A stretch of DNA of 64,000 nt, from NCBI GenBank assembly GCA_903970615.1, contig CAJCJH010000056.1, forward strand, positions 1 to 64,000. The letters run 5' to 3'. The notes under the pieces are model-generated. The model ran no database searches and was not told the DNA's origin. It worked only from the letters and a program-made list of their open reading frames with translations. The number at the start of each line of letters is the position of its first letter. The first letter of the stretch is position 1. This DNA is from Rhodospirillales bacterium (GTDB lineage: Bacteria > Pseudomonadota > Gammaproteobacteria > Nevskiales > Nevskiaceae). The position numbers and the translations under genes were made by a program. Below are positions 9,308 to 17,615 of the stretch, in pieces.

Positions 9308-9469
9308 CTATTCAGCAGTCGGCGCAGGGCTTTCCGTCGATTCACTAACCGCTTCAACTTCGCCCTCGTTGCCGCGGCCTTCAGCCTTACGCAGCAGCTT
9401 TTCTTCCTTCTTTTTTTTCTTGGCGATTTCTTTCTGACGCTTTTCAAACTGGTAATTGGGCTTTGCCAA
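9308..9469 (-). CDS. 53-aa lysine-rich small conserved protein (MAKPNY type)
   Basis: A short frame with TTG start at 9469, preceded by a clear GAGGA ribosome-binding site eight bases away. It reads MAKPNYQFEKRQKEIAKKKK, then KEEKLLRKAEGRG and an acidic/serine tail ending TAE. The N-terminal half is strongly basic and helical, the tail acidic. Very similar short proteins opening MAKPNY are common unannotated genes in beta- and gammaproteobacteria, by my recollection of the family. Function is unknown; the composition suggests RNA or ribosome association. It is convergent with algC. Confidence 0.75.
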   Translation of the reverse strand: MAKPNYQFEKRQKEIAKKKKKEEKLLRKAEGRGNEGEVEAVSESTESPAPTAE

Positions 9470-9603
9470 GAGAATTCCTCGGGTGATGACTTCGGGCGAA
9501 TGCGCGGTGAAGCCGCGCGCGAATGGCCCTTAGTGTATCGGTTTGAATCGCAGCCGCTGCGATCTGCACCGATGAAAGTGAAAACCGGCGATTGGCAGGT
9601 GTA

Positions 9604-9942
9604 TCAGCGAATCAGGTTTGCGGCGCGCAAAATGCCGACGATGCCGACCATGATCCAGAACAGGTTAAGCACGCTATAAGCGGTATCTTTTTTCAGCACG
9701 GCGCACCAGGACAACATCAGTGCGTCGATCGTATTGAAGCTCCAGACGAACAGGAACGGGCTGGCGGGACCGAGCCAGCTGACCAGGCTGAAACTGAAAA
9801 TGCGCATCAGCACGCCGATCATTTCGATCGTGCGCAGATTTTTCAGGACGAAGGCATTCAGCACATCTGGCGCCAGGCGGTATTTATCTAGGGAAGCCAA
9901 AATTTTTCGATCATCAGCTGCGGCAAACCTGCCACGCCGCAA
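9604..9942 (-). CDS. Small integral membrane protein of unknown function
   Basis: Up to 112 aa. A conserved-looking stretch begins LASLDKYRLAPDVLNAFV, followed by a segment RTIEMIGVLMRIFSFSLVSW, then FLFVWSFNTIDALMLSWCA and SVLNLFWIMVGIVGILRAA, giving about three membrane helices. The frame has only TTG starts, at 9942 and 9900. The 9900 start (98 aa) removes an unconvincing basic leader. It lies just downstream of the DUF1249 gene on the same strand, so it may be co-transcribed. Family not recognised. Confidence 0.65.
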   Translation of the reverse strand: MRRGRFAAADDRKILASLDKYRLAPDVLNAFVLKNLRTIEMIGVLMRIFSFSLVSWLGPASPFLFVWSFNTIDALMLSWCAVLKKDTAYSVLNLFWIMVGIVGILRAANLIR

Positions 9943-9963
9943 TGCTGAAACCGCAAGCCGCGA

Positions 9964-10470
9964 TCAACCCGAAGAAACCCCGGACGAAATCCTGGCCAGG
10001 CGCGGACGCCCGGCAATGCTGAAGCCATGACCGTGCTCCAGCAGATATTCCAGCCACTTCGCCAGCGTGTGATTGCGCGCCCACTGATCGTCGAGGAATC
10101 GATGCACCTCGGGGTCGCCCTCGTCGACCGCCGTCCACGGCGCACGCGCGCCGCAATGCAGCGCCTCGGCGACGCGCGCATCCCGATAAACCCGTATCCA
10201 TAAATCGGGTTCGAGATGCTTGCCTTGCGGATCGGTGAACTCGTAGGTCAGCCGCAGCTCAGACGTATATGGCGCGCGTTCGACCACGATCAAATGCAAA
10301 GGCAGATCGGTGGCACTTCGGGAAGTCGCGCGATCGAACGGCAGTTCGAGTTCCGGCACCAGCCGTTCCAGCAGGTGATAGTTGCGCTCATACAAATCGA
10401 GCAAGTGCGCGATGCGCCGCGGTTTCCCGCAGCAGGGGCATCGATGAGCGTAGGCAGTGTCGGCTTGCAT
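9964..10470 (-). CDS. DUF1249 family protein (YqiB-like)
   Basis: A 168-aa protein matching the DUF1249/YqiB family by the block DLYERNYHLLERLVPEL, the central RLTYEF and PDLWIRVYRDARVAEAL, and the C-terminal WARNHTLAKWLEYLLEHGH. An N-terminal CPCCGKP may form a small metal site, an addition to the core family. Function is unknown; in enterics yqiB sits with nudF and cpdA. It is divergent from pgm, with a 58-bp intergenic region holding both promoters. Confidence 0.85.
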   Translation of the reverse strand: MQADTAYAHRCPCCGKPRRIAHLLDLYERNYHLLERLVPELELPFDRATSRSATDLPLHLIVVERAPYTSELRLTYEFTDPQGKHLEPDLWIRVYRDARVAEALHCGARAPWTAVDEGDPEVHRFLDDQWARNHTLAKWLEYLLEHGHGFSIAGRPRLARISSGVSSG

Positions 10471-10528
10471 GAATGGGACTATAAGATAGAGATCGACTCA
10501 CGCCAATGTTGACTAACGCCTGAAAATC

Positions 10529-12160
10529 ATGCCTATCCGGGAAATTTCAACCAAGCCTTACCCCGACCAGAAATCCGGCACTGCCGGCCTGCGAAAAAAA
10601 GTGGCCGTGTTCCAGCAGCCACACTATCTGGAAAATTTTTTGCAGGCGATTTTCGATGCGGAGCCGACGCTGAAAAACGCGACGCTGATCATCGGCGGCG
10701 ATGGCCGTTTCTATAACCGCGACGCGATTTACACCGCGATTGCGATGGCCGCCGCCAACGGCGTCAAGCGCGTGATCGCTGGTCAGGGCGGAATTTTATC
10801 GACGCCCGCGGCCTCGAATCTGATCCGCGTGCATGGCGCCGCGGGCGGACTCCTGTTTACCGCCAGCCATAACCCGGCCGGGCCGGACGGCGACTTCGGC
10901 ATCAAGTTCAATATCGCCGGCGGGGGTCAGGCGCCGGAAGCGTTGACCAACCGGATTTACGAGTTGAGCAAGAGCTTGAGTCGCTATCGTATGGTCGAAG
11001 GCGCGGATATCGATCTCGATCGCAGAGGCCAGCAAACACTGGAAGATACGACGATCGAGATCGTCGACTGCGTTGACGATTACGCCCGGCTGATGCAAAG
11101 CCTGTTCGATTTCGATCGCATCCGCGACTGGCTGAAAAAAAATCACAGCATTCGTTTCGACGCCATGCACGCCGTCACCGGGCCTTATGCGCAGCGCATC
11201 CTGATCGAGCAACTCGGCGCACCGGCGGGCGCGGTGCAGAACGCCTGTCCGCTGGAAGATTTCGGTGGCGGACATCCCGATCCGAACCTGATTTATGCGA
11301 AGCATCTTTACGAGCTGGCGATGAGCGAATCGTCACCGGATCTGATCGCCGCCAGCGATGGTGATGGTGATCGCAACATGATTCTCGGTCGTGGCATTTT
11401 CATCTCGCCGGGCGATTCGCTGGCGATGCTGGCCGAACATCTGGACAAGCTGCCCGGCTATAAATCCGGGCTGAAAGGTCTCGCGCGTTCGATGCCGACC
11501 TGCCGCGCGGTCGATCATGTCGCCAAGGCGCTCAAGGTCGAGTGTTTTGAAACGCCGACCGGCTGGAAATTTTTCTGTAACCTGCTCGACGCCAATCGTC
11601 TGACACTTTGCGGCGAGGAAAGCTTCGGCACCAGTTCCGATCACACGCGAGAAAAAGATGGGCTTTGGGCAGTGCTGGCGTGGATCAACGTACTGGCGGC
11701 CACCGGCTTGTCGGTGCAGCAGATCGCACAGAATCACTGGGCGCGTTTCGGCCGTCATTACTACGCGCGCCACGATTACGACGAACTGCCGCTCGCGGCC
11801 GCGAACAGCGTCATCCAGTCGCTCACGCAAACCTTGCCGAAACTGCAAGGCGCACGCTTCGACGACGATGTGGTGAGTCAGGCCGATTCGTTCGGCTACA
11901 CCGATCCGGTCGATGGCAGCATCGCAAGGGATCAGGGTTTGCGCATTGTTTTCGGCGAATCCGCGCGCATCGTGCTGCGACTTTCCGGCACCGGCACCAG
12001 CGGCGCCACTTTGCGGATTTATCTGGAACGGTTCGAGAAAGACAAGGCCGCGCTGGCGCTGGATAACGCACAGGCCTTGGCACCGCTCGCCGCACTCGCC
12101 GACCGGCTGGCGCAGATCAGCGAACTAACCGGCCGCAAATCGCCCAGCGTGGTGACTTGA
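10529..12160 (+). CDS. pgm: Alpha-D-glucose phosphate-specific phosphoglucomutase (PGM1 type)
   Basis: A 543-aa phosphoglucomutase converting glucose-6-phosphate to glucose-1-phosphate for glycogen, trehalose or UDP-glucose. Evidence: N-terminal KPYPDQKSGTAGLRKKV, active-site loop TASHNPAGPDGDFG (S113), metal loop DGDGDR, the sugar loop CGEESFGTSSDH followed by REKDGLWAVLAW, and phosphate loop RLSGTGTSGATLR. Length and loops match the eukaryote-like PGM1 group also found in Agrobacterium, distinct from the AlgC-type paralogue 1.3 kb upstream. The start is ATG 10529. A short, weak stem follows the stop codon. Confidence 0.95.
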   Translation: MPIREISTKPYPDQKSGTAGLRKKVAVFQQPHYLENFLQAIFDAEPTLKNATLIIGGDGRFYNRDAIYTAIAMAAANGVKRVIAGQGGILSTPAASNLIRVHGAAGGLLFTASHNPAGPDGDFGIKFNIAGGGQAPEALTNRIYELSKSLSRYRMVEGADIDLDRRGQQTLEDTTIEIVDCVDDYARLMQSLFDFDRIRDWLKKNHSIRFDAMHAVTGPYAQRILIEQLGAPAGAVQNACPLEDFGGGHPDPNLIYAKHLYELAMSESSPDLIAASDGDGDRNMILGRGIFISPGDSLAMLAEHLDKLPGYKSGLKGLARSMPTCRAVDHVAKALKVECFETPTGWKFFCNLLDANRLTLCGEESFGTSSDHTREKDGLWAVLAWINVLAATGLSVQQIAQNHWARFGRHYYARHDYDELPLAAANSVIQSLTQTLPKLQGARFDDDVVSQADSFGYTDPVDGSIARDQGLRIVFGESARIVLRLSGTGTSGATLRIYLERFEKDKAALALDNAQALAPLAALADRLAQISELTGRKSPSVVT

Positions 12161-12266
12161 AGCGGCGAGTCACGCGCCGGCTTTCATAGGCTTTTTTGCG
12201 AGGGGTTTTGCGCTGTTTTTTTCGGCCACGCTCGCTGAATGGGGCGCGCGAATTCAACCCGCTGAT

Positions 12267-13913
12267 TCAGGTAGCAGGATGAACCGGATCGCGCCGATTG
12301 CGCCGGACGATCTTCGGCTTGCGGCCAATTTCATCCAGCAATTGCTGGATCGCGCGGATTTCGACCGGCTTGACCAGATGCCGATCGAAACCGGCGGCCC
12401 GGCAGCACTCCTGATCCTGCGGCTGCGCCCAACCGGTGAGCGCGGCGATGAAAATATCCTCACCGTGAGCCTGCTGGCGAATACGTTTGCAGACTTCGTA
12501 ACCATTCAGTTCCGGCAGGCCGATGTCGAGAAAAATAACATCGGGCCGGATCTTCGCGGCAGCTTTCACGGCGGCAAGGCCATCGTGCGCGGTAGTAATT
12601 TCGTGGCCTTCGAGTTCGAGAATCGCGGCCAGACTCATCGCCGAATCTAGGTTGTCGTCAACGATCAAAATTCGTATCGCGGCCGCGGCAGTGTTTTGGG
12701 CCGCATGCTGCGCGCTGGCAATTTCTGCATCCGCGGCCAATTCGGCAAGCGGCAGCCGCAGCAAAAATTCGCTGCCCGCACCGCGCCCGGCGCTCTGCAC
12801 TTCCACACTGCCGCCGTGCATTTCCACCAGGCGTTTGACGATCGACAAACCAATGCCCAAGCCGCCCTGCAAACGCTCGATGGAAGGCGTGGTCTGCGCG
12901 AAAGCCTCGAACACTCTCGGCAGCATTGTGCGATCGATGCCGGCGCCATTGTCTTTCACCCAGATCAACGCAAAGCCCTTGTCGGCGCGCGCGCCAACTT
13001 CGATGCGTCCGCCATTCGGCGTGTATTTGCTGGCGTTGTCGAGCAGGTTGGAAACGATTTGCGAGAGCCGCGTGATATCGCCATCGATACAGAGCGCCTG
13101 CACGGGCCGCTGCACCACCAATTCGTGGCCGGCGACATCGATCAGCGGACGGCTGGTTTCGAGCGCACTTTCGATCACGGTGACGATATCGATGCGCTGT
13201 TTCTGCAAGGTCAGCTTGCCGCGGCTGAAACGGCTCACATCGAGCAGATCGTTGACCAGCCGCACCATGTGTTGCAGCTGGCGTTCCATCATCTCGCGCG
13301 TCTGCGCGACCACTTCCGCGTCGTCGCTGGCCAGCTTCATGATCTGCAAACCATTACGCAGCGGCGCCAGCGGATTGCGTAATTCATGCGCCAGCGTGGC
13401 GAGGAATTCGTCCTTGCGCCGATCGATTTCGCGCAGTGAGAACTCCGCATCTTTTCGATCGGTGATGTCCTTGATCAAACCACTGCGACGCTGCTGACCA
13501 TCGATCGCGCGATACGTCATGCTCTTGCCCCAGATCCAGCGCATCGCCTGATCGGCGCGCAGAATGCGGCATTCAAATTCGCAATCCTTGTAAATGGCCA
13601 GTGCCACCGCAGCTTGATCGTCAGGATGAACCTGCGCGAGAAATTTTTCGTGATTCCAGCTTTGGCTGCCCGGCGCGAATCCGAGAATCTGCTCGAAGCG
13701 TGCGGAGGGTTCGATCGAGCCGCTGACCAGATCAGCCTGCCAGCGCCCGAGATTGGCTGCATCGAGAGTGAATTCCAGCAAGGCCTGACTTTCCTGCGCA
13801 CGCACGAAAGACGCACTGGAAATGCCGACGGGCGCACTCATCGAGCGGCCCGACTTGCGCCTAAAACCACGTTCCGCGATTCCTGCAACACTCGGTAAAC
13901 CTTCTCCCTGCAT
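12267..13913 (-). CDS. Hybrid sensor histidine kinase/response regulator with PAS domain
   Basis: A 548-aa cytoplasmic hybrid kinase. Residues about 40-165 form a PAS/PAC module (LLEFTLDAANLGRWQADL, ending RSGLIKDITDRKDAE). The H-box is LATLAHELRNPLAP (H176). The ATPase domain has the N-box VSNLLDNASKYTP, G1 KDNGAGIDR and G2 GLGIGLSIVKRLVEMHGG. A C-terminal receiver starts ILIVDDNLDSA, with phospho-acceptor D463 (IFLDIGLPELNG) and a lysine in HLVKPVE. No transmembrane segment. The start could be ATG 13913 or ATG 13841 (MSAPVGISS); neither has a good ribosome-binding site. Output partner unknown; the BON-domain gene lies upstream on the same strand. Confidence 0.9.
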   Translation of the reverse strand: MQGEGLPSVAGIAERGFRRKSGRSMSAPVGISSASFVRAQESQALLEFTLDAANLGRWQADLVSGSIEPSARFEQILGFAPGSQSWNHEKFLAQVHPDDQAAVALAIYKDCEFECRILRADQAMRWIWGKSMTYRAIDGQQRRSGLIKDITDRKDAEFSLREIDRRKDEFLATLAHELRNPLAPLRNGLQIMKLASDDAEVVAQTREMMERQLQHMVRLVNDLLDVSRFSRGKLTLQKQRIDIVTVIESALETSRPLIDVAGHELVVQRPVQALCIDGDITRLSQIVSNLLDNASKYTPNGGRIEVGARADKGFALIWVKDNGAGIDRTMLPRVFEAFAQTTPSIERLQGGLGIGLSIVKRLVEMHGGSVEVQSAGRGAGSEFLLRLPLAELAADAEIASAQHAAQNTAAAAIRILIVDDNLDSAMSLAAILELEGHEITTAHDGLAAVKAAAKIRPDVIFLDIGLPELNGYEVCKRIRQQAHGEDIFIAALTGWAQPQDQECCRAAGFDRHLVKPVEIRAIQQLLDEIGRKPKIVRRNRRDPVHPAT

Positions 13914-14043
13914 CGATAAAACCCGCGCCTCGCCATCCTTTAACCTGATGGCGAGGCGCGATGAACAGACCGCAATTTCATTGCCGCCTTATCCGAAAAA
14001 ACGAGCCGGACAATCACTGCCTGCTTGCGCGACTCAGCCACGC

Positions 14044-14643
14044 TCAACCGGTCGCTTTCAGATCATCCGATTCGACACTCTTGACGCCCTTGATCTTCTT
14101 CGCGGTGGCGACCGCGTGCGCAACCTGATCGGACGACGCCAGCGTACCGGACAAAGTTACAACACCACTGGTGGTGCTGACGCTGATGTCCACACCTTTG
14201 GTGACGCTATCGGCGAGCAAAGCGGATTTGACCTTGGTCGTGATCCAGCTGTCCGAGGCGACCTTGCCGGTAGCATGCGCAGCATGTTTGGTTTTGGTGG
14301 CCGCTTCATCCGCCAACGACGGCGAAGCGATTTCGTCGTCCACGCTGGCGACGCCATCCACTGTTTTCGCCAGTTGCTCGGCGGCCGATTTGGCATCCGA
14401 ACTCGGCGCAGAACCGGTCAGCGCGACCACGCCGTTGTTGGTGGTGACGCTGATGTTGGAAGTTTTCAGCCGAGTATCGTCGGCGAATTTGGCTTTCACT
14501 TTCGCCGTAATCGCGGTGTCGCTGATGGCAGCGCCAACGCTGGCGCTGTCCGCCAAGGCGCTCGCGGAAATACCGATCAGCGCAGCGACCGAGACGTGAA
14601 TGGCGAGCTTGAGCATCATGTTTGAATTCATCCTTGGGTTCAT
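14044..14643 (-). CDS. Periplasmic BON-domain protein (OsmY-like)
   Basis: About 199 aa with a signal peptide (MMLKLAIHVSVAALIGISA, cleaved near ALA-DS) and two BON domains. The first is DTAITAKVKAKFADDTRLKT with NGVVALTGSAPSSDA; the second is DSWITTKVKSALLADSVTKG with SGVVTLSGTLASSDQ. BON domains bind membrane surfaces; OsmY-type proteins are periplasmic and stress-induced. The start is chosen at ATG 14643 because GGAGA lies nine bases upstream; ATG 14658 is the next alternative. It sits with a DUF1328 peptide and signalling genes, suggesting an envelope or osmotic stress locus. Confidence 0.88.
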   Translation of the reverse strand: MNPRMNSNMMLKLAIHVSVAALIGISASALADSASVGAAISDTAITAKVKAKFADDTRLKTSNISVTTNNGVVALTGSAPSSDAKSAAEQLAKTVDGVASVDDEIASPSLADEAATKTKHAAHATGKVASDSWITTKVKSALLADSVTKGVDISVSTTSGVVTLSGTLASSDQVAHAVATAKKIKGVKSVESDDLKATG

Positions 14644-14698
14644 CTGTGTTTTCTCCATCTGTGATTGATTTCAACAATAAAAAAATGAAGCGGGTCAC

Positions 14699-14866
14699 TC
14701 ATACCGAAGGCCGGCGGCGCCCGAATACCATCGACAATACGAACAGCACCAGGAACACCACGAACAGGATTTTGGCGATGCCTGCGGCGGTTCCGGCGAT
14801 ACCGGAAAATCCGAGTGCTGCGGCGATCAATGCGACAACCAGAAATACGACGGCGTAATACAACAT
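14699..14866 (-). CDS. DUF1328 small membrane protein (YtjA-like)
   Basis: A 55-aa peptide, [20 protein letters not shown], then [20 protein letters not shown] and a basic end GRRRPSV. It has two hydrophobic helices around a small-residue turn, the hallmark of DUF1328. The ribosome-binding site AAGGAAGA precedes ATG 14866. Members are typically stress-inducible and sit beside BON or CsbD genes, as here. Molecular function unknown. Confidence 0.88.
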   Translation of the reverse strand: MLYYAVVFLVVALIAAALGFSGIAGTAAGIAKILFVVFLVLFVLSMVFGRRRPSV

Positions 14867-14951
14867 GGTCTCTTCCTTTTTTCTTTGTGATTGAATGAGG
14901 GCTGCTGCGCGAATGATTTGCGAATGTAAGACGGCGCCGAAGGGCGGACGT

Positions 14952-15284
14952 TCAATGCGTCGTGGAGGCAGCGGCAGTCCGCTGTGAATACACCGTCGGC
15001 AGAGAACGATCGCCAGCGCCAGGAGTGAGTTCGACGAACATCGCCTGCGGCTCCATCGACGAAAGCGCCGAGCCGTGCGCTGACGATTGGCTGCTTTTAT
15101 CGCAGCTTTCCAGCAGGCGCTCAGCGGCCGTAACCAGGCGCTCCTGTGCGGCAAGCAAGTCGCGTAAATCCATATCGAGCGGCGTTGCGCTATCGACCCA
15201 GCCGATGCAATGCCGATGAGCTGCGATCTGCGCGAGATGGTCGGCGATGAGCTGGTTGCGTTTCAGGAATTTATCGAAAGTCAT
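14952..15284 (-). CDS. Hypothetical protein, 110 aa, helical
   Basis: The start is ATG 15284, with a clear GGGAGAA ribosome-binding site; the GTG one codon upstream is less well placed. The first 65 residues look alpha-helical ([20 protein letters not shown], later [19 protein letters not shown]). The tail is low-complexity and Ser/Ala/Thr-rich. No signal peptide, no membrane segment, no family recognised. It is in line with the DUF1328 and BON genes, so it may belong to the same stress regulon. Confidence 0.6.
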   Translation of the reverse strand: MTFDKFLKRNQLIADHLAQIAAHRHCIGWVDSATPLDMDLRDLLAAQERLVTAAERLLESCDKSSQSSAHGSALSSMEPQAMFVELTPGAGDRSLPTVYSQRTAAASTTH

Positions 15285-15333
15285 CACGGTTCTCCCAGGT
15301 TAAGTTCAGGTGGAATGTTGGCGAGGCGCCAAT

Positions 15334-15810
15334 TCAGGAATGCGCGCGGGCTGCTGGACGCCAGCGCCGTTGCGGATCGGCAGGCACGACGGAAAACGAT
15401 TGCGCGAGGCAGAACAAGGCGATCGCCAGAAAAACCCAGCCGCTGGCAAACGCCACCCGGGCGAGCCGCGCGCGCGAGTCGGCATTGCGGCTACCGGTAC
15501 TTGAAATTCCGTTGCTCGCATTACTCGAACGTCGATTCGTTTGAGGAAAATTTTCCAAGCCGATGGCTGCGGTGGATGTCTCGATCCTGTTGTTCGACGC
15601 GCTTTCGCTGGCATCCAACAATGCTGCTGTCGATGGAGAGGCCGATGTCGGGTAATCGGCGAATTTCTCGGGCCGCAGCGGGTGCGACGACGAAGCGTCC
15701 ATCGTATGGATAAAGGTATGCGCCATCGCACTGGCACGAGCACCGCTCGCCGCTAGACTGGCCTCGTAAACCGTCGGTGCCGCATCCATCGAATAAGCCG
15801 GAGCGATCAT
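15334..15810 (-). CDS. Hypothetical protein with C-terminal membrane anchor
   Basis: A 158-aa frame on the strand of its downstream neighbours. Residues 1-110 are Ser/Ala/Asn-rich and probably disordered. A single membrane helix lies near the end (VAFASGWVFLAIALFCLAQ), followed by a short basic tail. This topology suggests a tail-anchored inner-membrane protein. The start at 15810 lacks a good ribosome-binding site; ATG 15789 is an alternative. No family recognised. Confidence 0.45.
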   Translation of the reverse strand: MIAPAYSMDAAPTVYEASLAASGARASAMAHTFIHTMDASSSHPLRPEKFADYPTSASPSTAALLDASESASNNRIETSTAAIGLENFPQTNRRSSNASNGISSTGSRNADSRARLARVAFASGWVFLAIALFCLAQSFSVVPADPQRRWRPAARAHS

Positions 15811-16051
15811 GTGCGCGCTCGCGGACTGTTAATAAGGCCGGACGCGCAGCAGAACTGCCCCGCCAGCGATGCGATGATTTCGTTTGCCATGTTCAAGGTG
15901 TGCATGGCTTAATTGATTGCAGCGGCCATGCCGTCGCGCGCAATTCTGCTGGCTCAATCGATCTGCATTTGCAATCAATCACTTGCGTATGCACTTCAAA
16001 AAACCGCCAGCGAAGCCCGGCGCAACTTTCGGCAAACCGTGTAAAACTTGC

Positions 16052-16066
16052 TGGCAACAATTGCCA
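16052..16066. promoter_or_regulatory. Inverted repeat upstream of the NtrC-type regulator gene
   Basis: TGGCAA-CAA-TTGCCA is a perfect six-base inverted repeat about 30 bases before the regulator's start codon. Its position fits an operator, possibly for autoregulation. It looks like a sigma-54 site at first, but the GG-to-GC distance is two bases too short. Confidence 0.35.
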
Positions 16067-16095
16067 TCTCATTCGAGCGCGACAGGTGTATGCCC

Positions 16096-17571
16096 ATGAA
16101 ACAGAGCGTCGACCGCGATTCCCGCGAGTCGCTAAGGGTGCTCTGGGTCGATGACGATCAAGAGCTGACCAGCGATCTTGCCGACTATTTGAGCGGCGAA
16201 GGTTATGAAATCGAAACCGCGCCGGACCTCGAATCCGCACGCGCAAAACTTGGCGAGTCGGTTTACGACCTGGCCATCGTCGATATCGGTTTGCCGGATG
16301 GCAGCGGGCTGAGTTTGGTGAAACAGACGCCGCGTTCGCAGGCACGCGAGTTCGTCGTGCTCACCGGCCAGGGCAGCTTGAAAAGCGCAGTCGAGGCGAT
16401 GCGCTATCAGGTGTTCGATTACCTGATGAAGCCGCTCGAACTGGATGAATTGCGCAATGTTCTGACGCGCGTCAGAACCGGCAAAACCGCATCGATTTCC
16501 GCTACGACTTCTGCGCCGGAACGCGCGCCGAAAGCTGCAACGGCGAATCGTCAGCTGATGTCCGCGCCAGCGCCAGCAGAGACGATGGCCGGCCTGCTGA
16601 TCGGAAAATCGCCCGCCATGCAGCAGGTGCAGGAATTGATTACGCGCGCCGCCGCCAGCGATATCACGGTGCTGATTCAAGGCGAGAGCGGCACCGGCAA
16701 GGAAGTCGCCGCCAGCGGGCTGCATCGCTTGTCGCGCCGCGCGGCTGGGCCATTTGTCGCGCTGAACTGTGCTGCGGTAACACCGGCGCTGATCGCCAGC
16801 GAGCTTTTCGGCCATGAAAAAGGTGCATTCACCGGCGCCCATCGTCAGCACAAGGGCATTTTTGAGCGCGCCGAAGGCGGCACTTTATTTCTCGATGAAA
16901 TCACCGAAATGCCGATCGATTTGCAGGCGTCGCTGCTGCGAGTGCTGGAAACCGGCCGCGTGTTGCGCGTCGGCGGTGATACGGAAATTCCGGTGAATGT
17001 GCGCATGGTTGCGGCGACCAATCGCAACCCGGTCGCGGATGTCGAGAACGGCCGCTTCCGTCTCGATCTCTATTATCGCCTTCAGGTATTCCCCATCGAA
17101 CTGCCGCCGCTGCGCGAGCGCGGCACCGATGTGTTGCTGCTGGCCGAACATTTCCTGCAGCATTACAGCAATGGTTCGGAGGCTGCGCGCGCTTTCACCG
17201 CTGGCGCCTCGGCCAGTCTGCTGCGCCACGATTGGCCCGGCAATGTGCGCGAATTGCGCAACGTCGTCGAGCGTGCGTGTCTGCTCGGCGCAGATGAAAT
17301 CGGCCCGGAACATTTGATGCTGACGCAGAGAACGCTGCGCGCCGATGTGGAAGATTCTGCATCCACATCCGCGATGCCTAAGATCAAATCGACCTTATCG
17401 AGCGTGCGCCTGCGCGATGCCGAATACGATCTCATCATGCAAACACTCACTGCCTGTCGCGGCAACAAAACCCGTGCGGCGGCGGAACTCGGCATCAGCG
17501 TGAAAACGCTTTACAACAAACTCAAACGCTTTGAAGCCGAAGGATTACGGGCAACTGCAGCGAATATGTAA
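16096..17571 (+). CDS. Sigma-54-dependent response regulator (NtrC family)
   Basis: 491 aa in three domains. A receiver carries acidic residues in LWVDDDQE and phospho-acceptor D63 (AIVDIGLPDGSG). An AAA+ domain has Walker A GESGTGKE (about 196-203), the sigma-54-contacting GAFTGA loop (about 246) and Walker B GGTLFLDE. A Fis-type HTH lies at the C-terminus (GNKTRAAAELGISVKTLYNK). The GAFTGA loop is intact, so it should activate RpoN promoters. The start is ATG 16096, with AGG nine bases upstream; ATG 16090 is possible. The downstream kinase-like gene is the expected partner. Target genes are not evident from sequence. Confidence 0.92.
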   Translation: MKQSVDRDSRESLRVLWVDDDQELTSDLADYLSGEGYEIETAPDLESARAKLGESVYDLAIVDIGLPDGSGLSLVKQTPRSQAREFVVLTGQGSLKSAVEAMRYQVFDYLMKPLELDELRNVLTRVRTGKTASISATTSAPERAPKAATANRQLMSAPAPAETMAGLLIGKSPAMQQVQELITRAAASDITVLIQGESGTGKEVAASGLHRLSRRAAGPFVALNCAAVTPALIASELFGHEKGAFTGAHRQHKGIFERAEGGTLFLDEITEMPIDLQASLLRVLETGRVLRVGGDTEIPVNVRMVAATNRNPVADVENGRFRLDLYYRLQVFPIELPPLRERGTDVLLLAEHFLQHYSNGSEAARAFTAGASASLLRHDWPGNVRELRNVVERACLLGADEIGPEHLMLTQRTLRADVEDSASTSAMPKIKSTLSSVRLRDAEYDLIMQTLTACRGNKTRAAAELGISVKTLYNKLKRFEAEGLRATAANM

Positions 17572-17615
17572 GCCGCTGCGGCACAATCGCAAGATGGCCA
17601 AAAGATGATTGCCGA

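Noticed and set aside
16052-16066. Possible sigma-54 promoter TGGCAACAATTGCC
   Set aside because: The GG and GC elements are two bases too close for RpoN; better explained as a symmetrical operator-like repeat.
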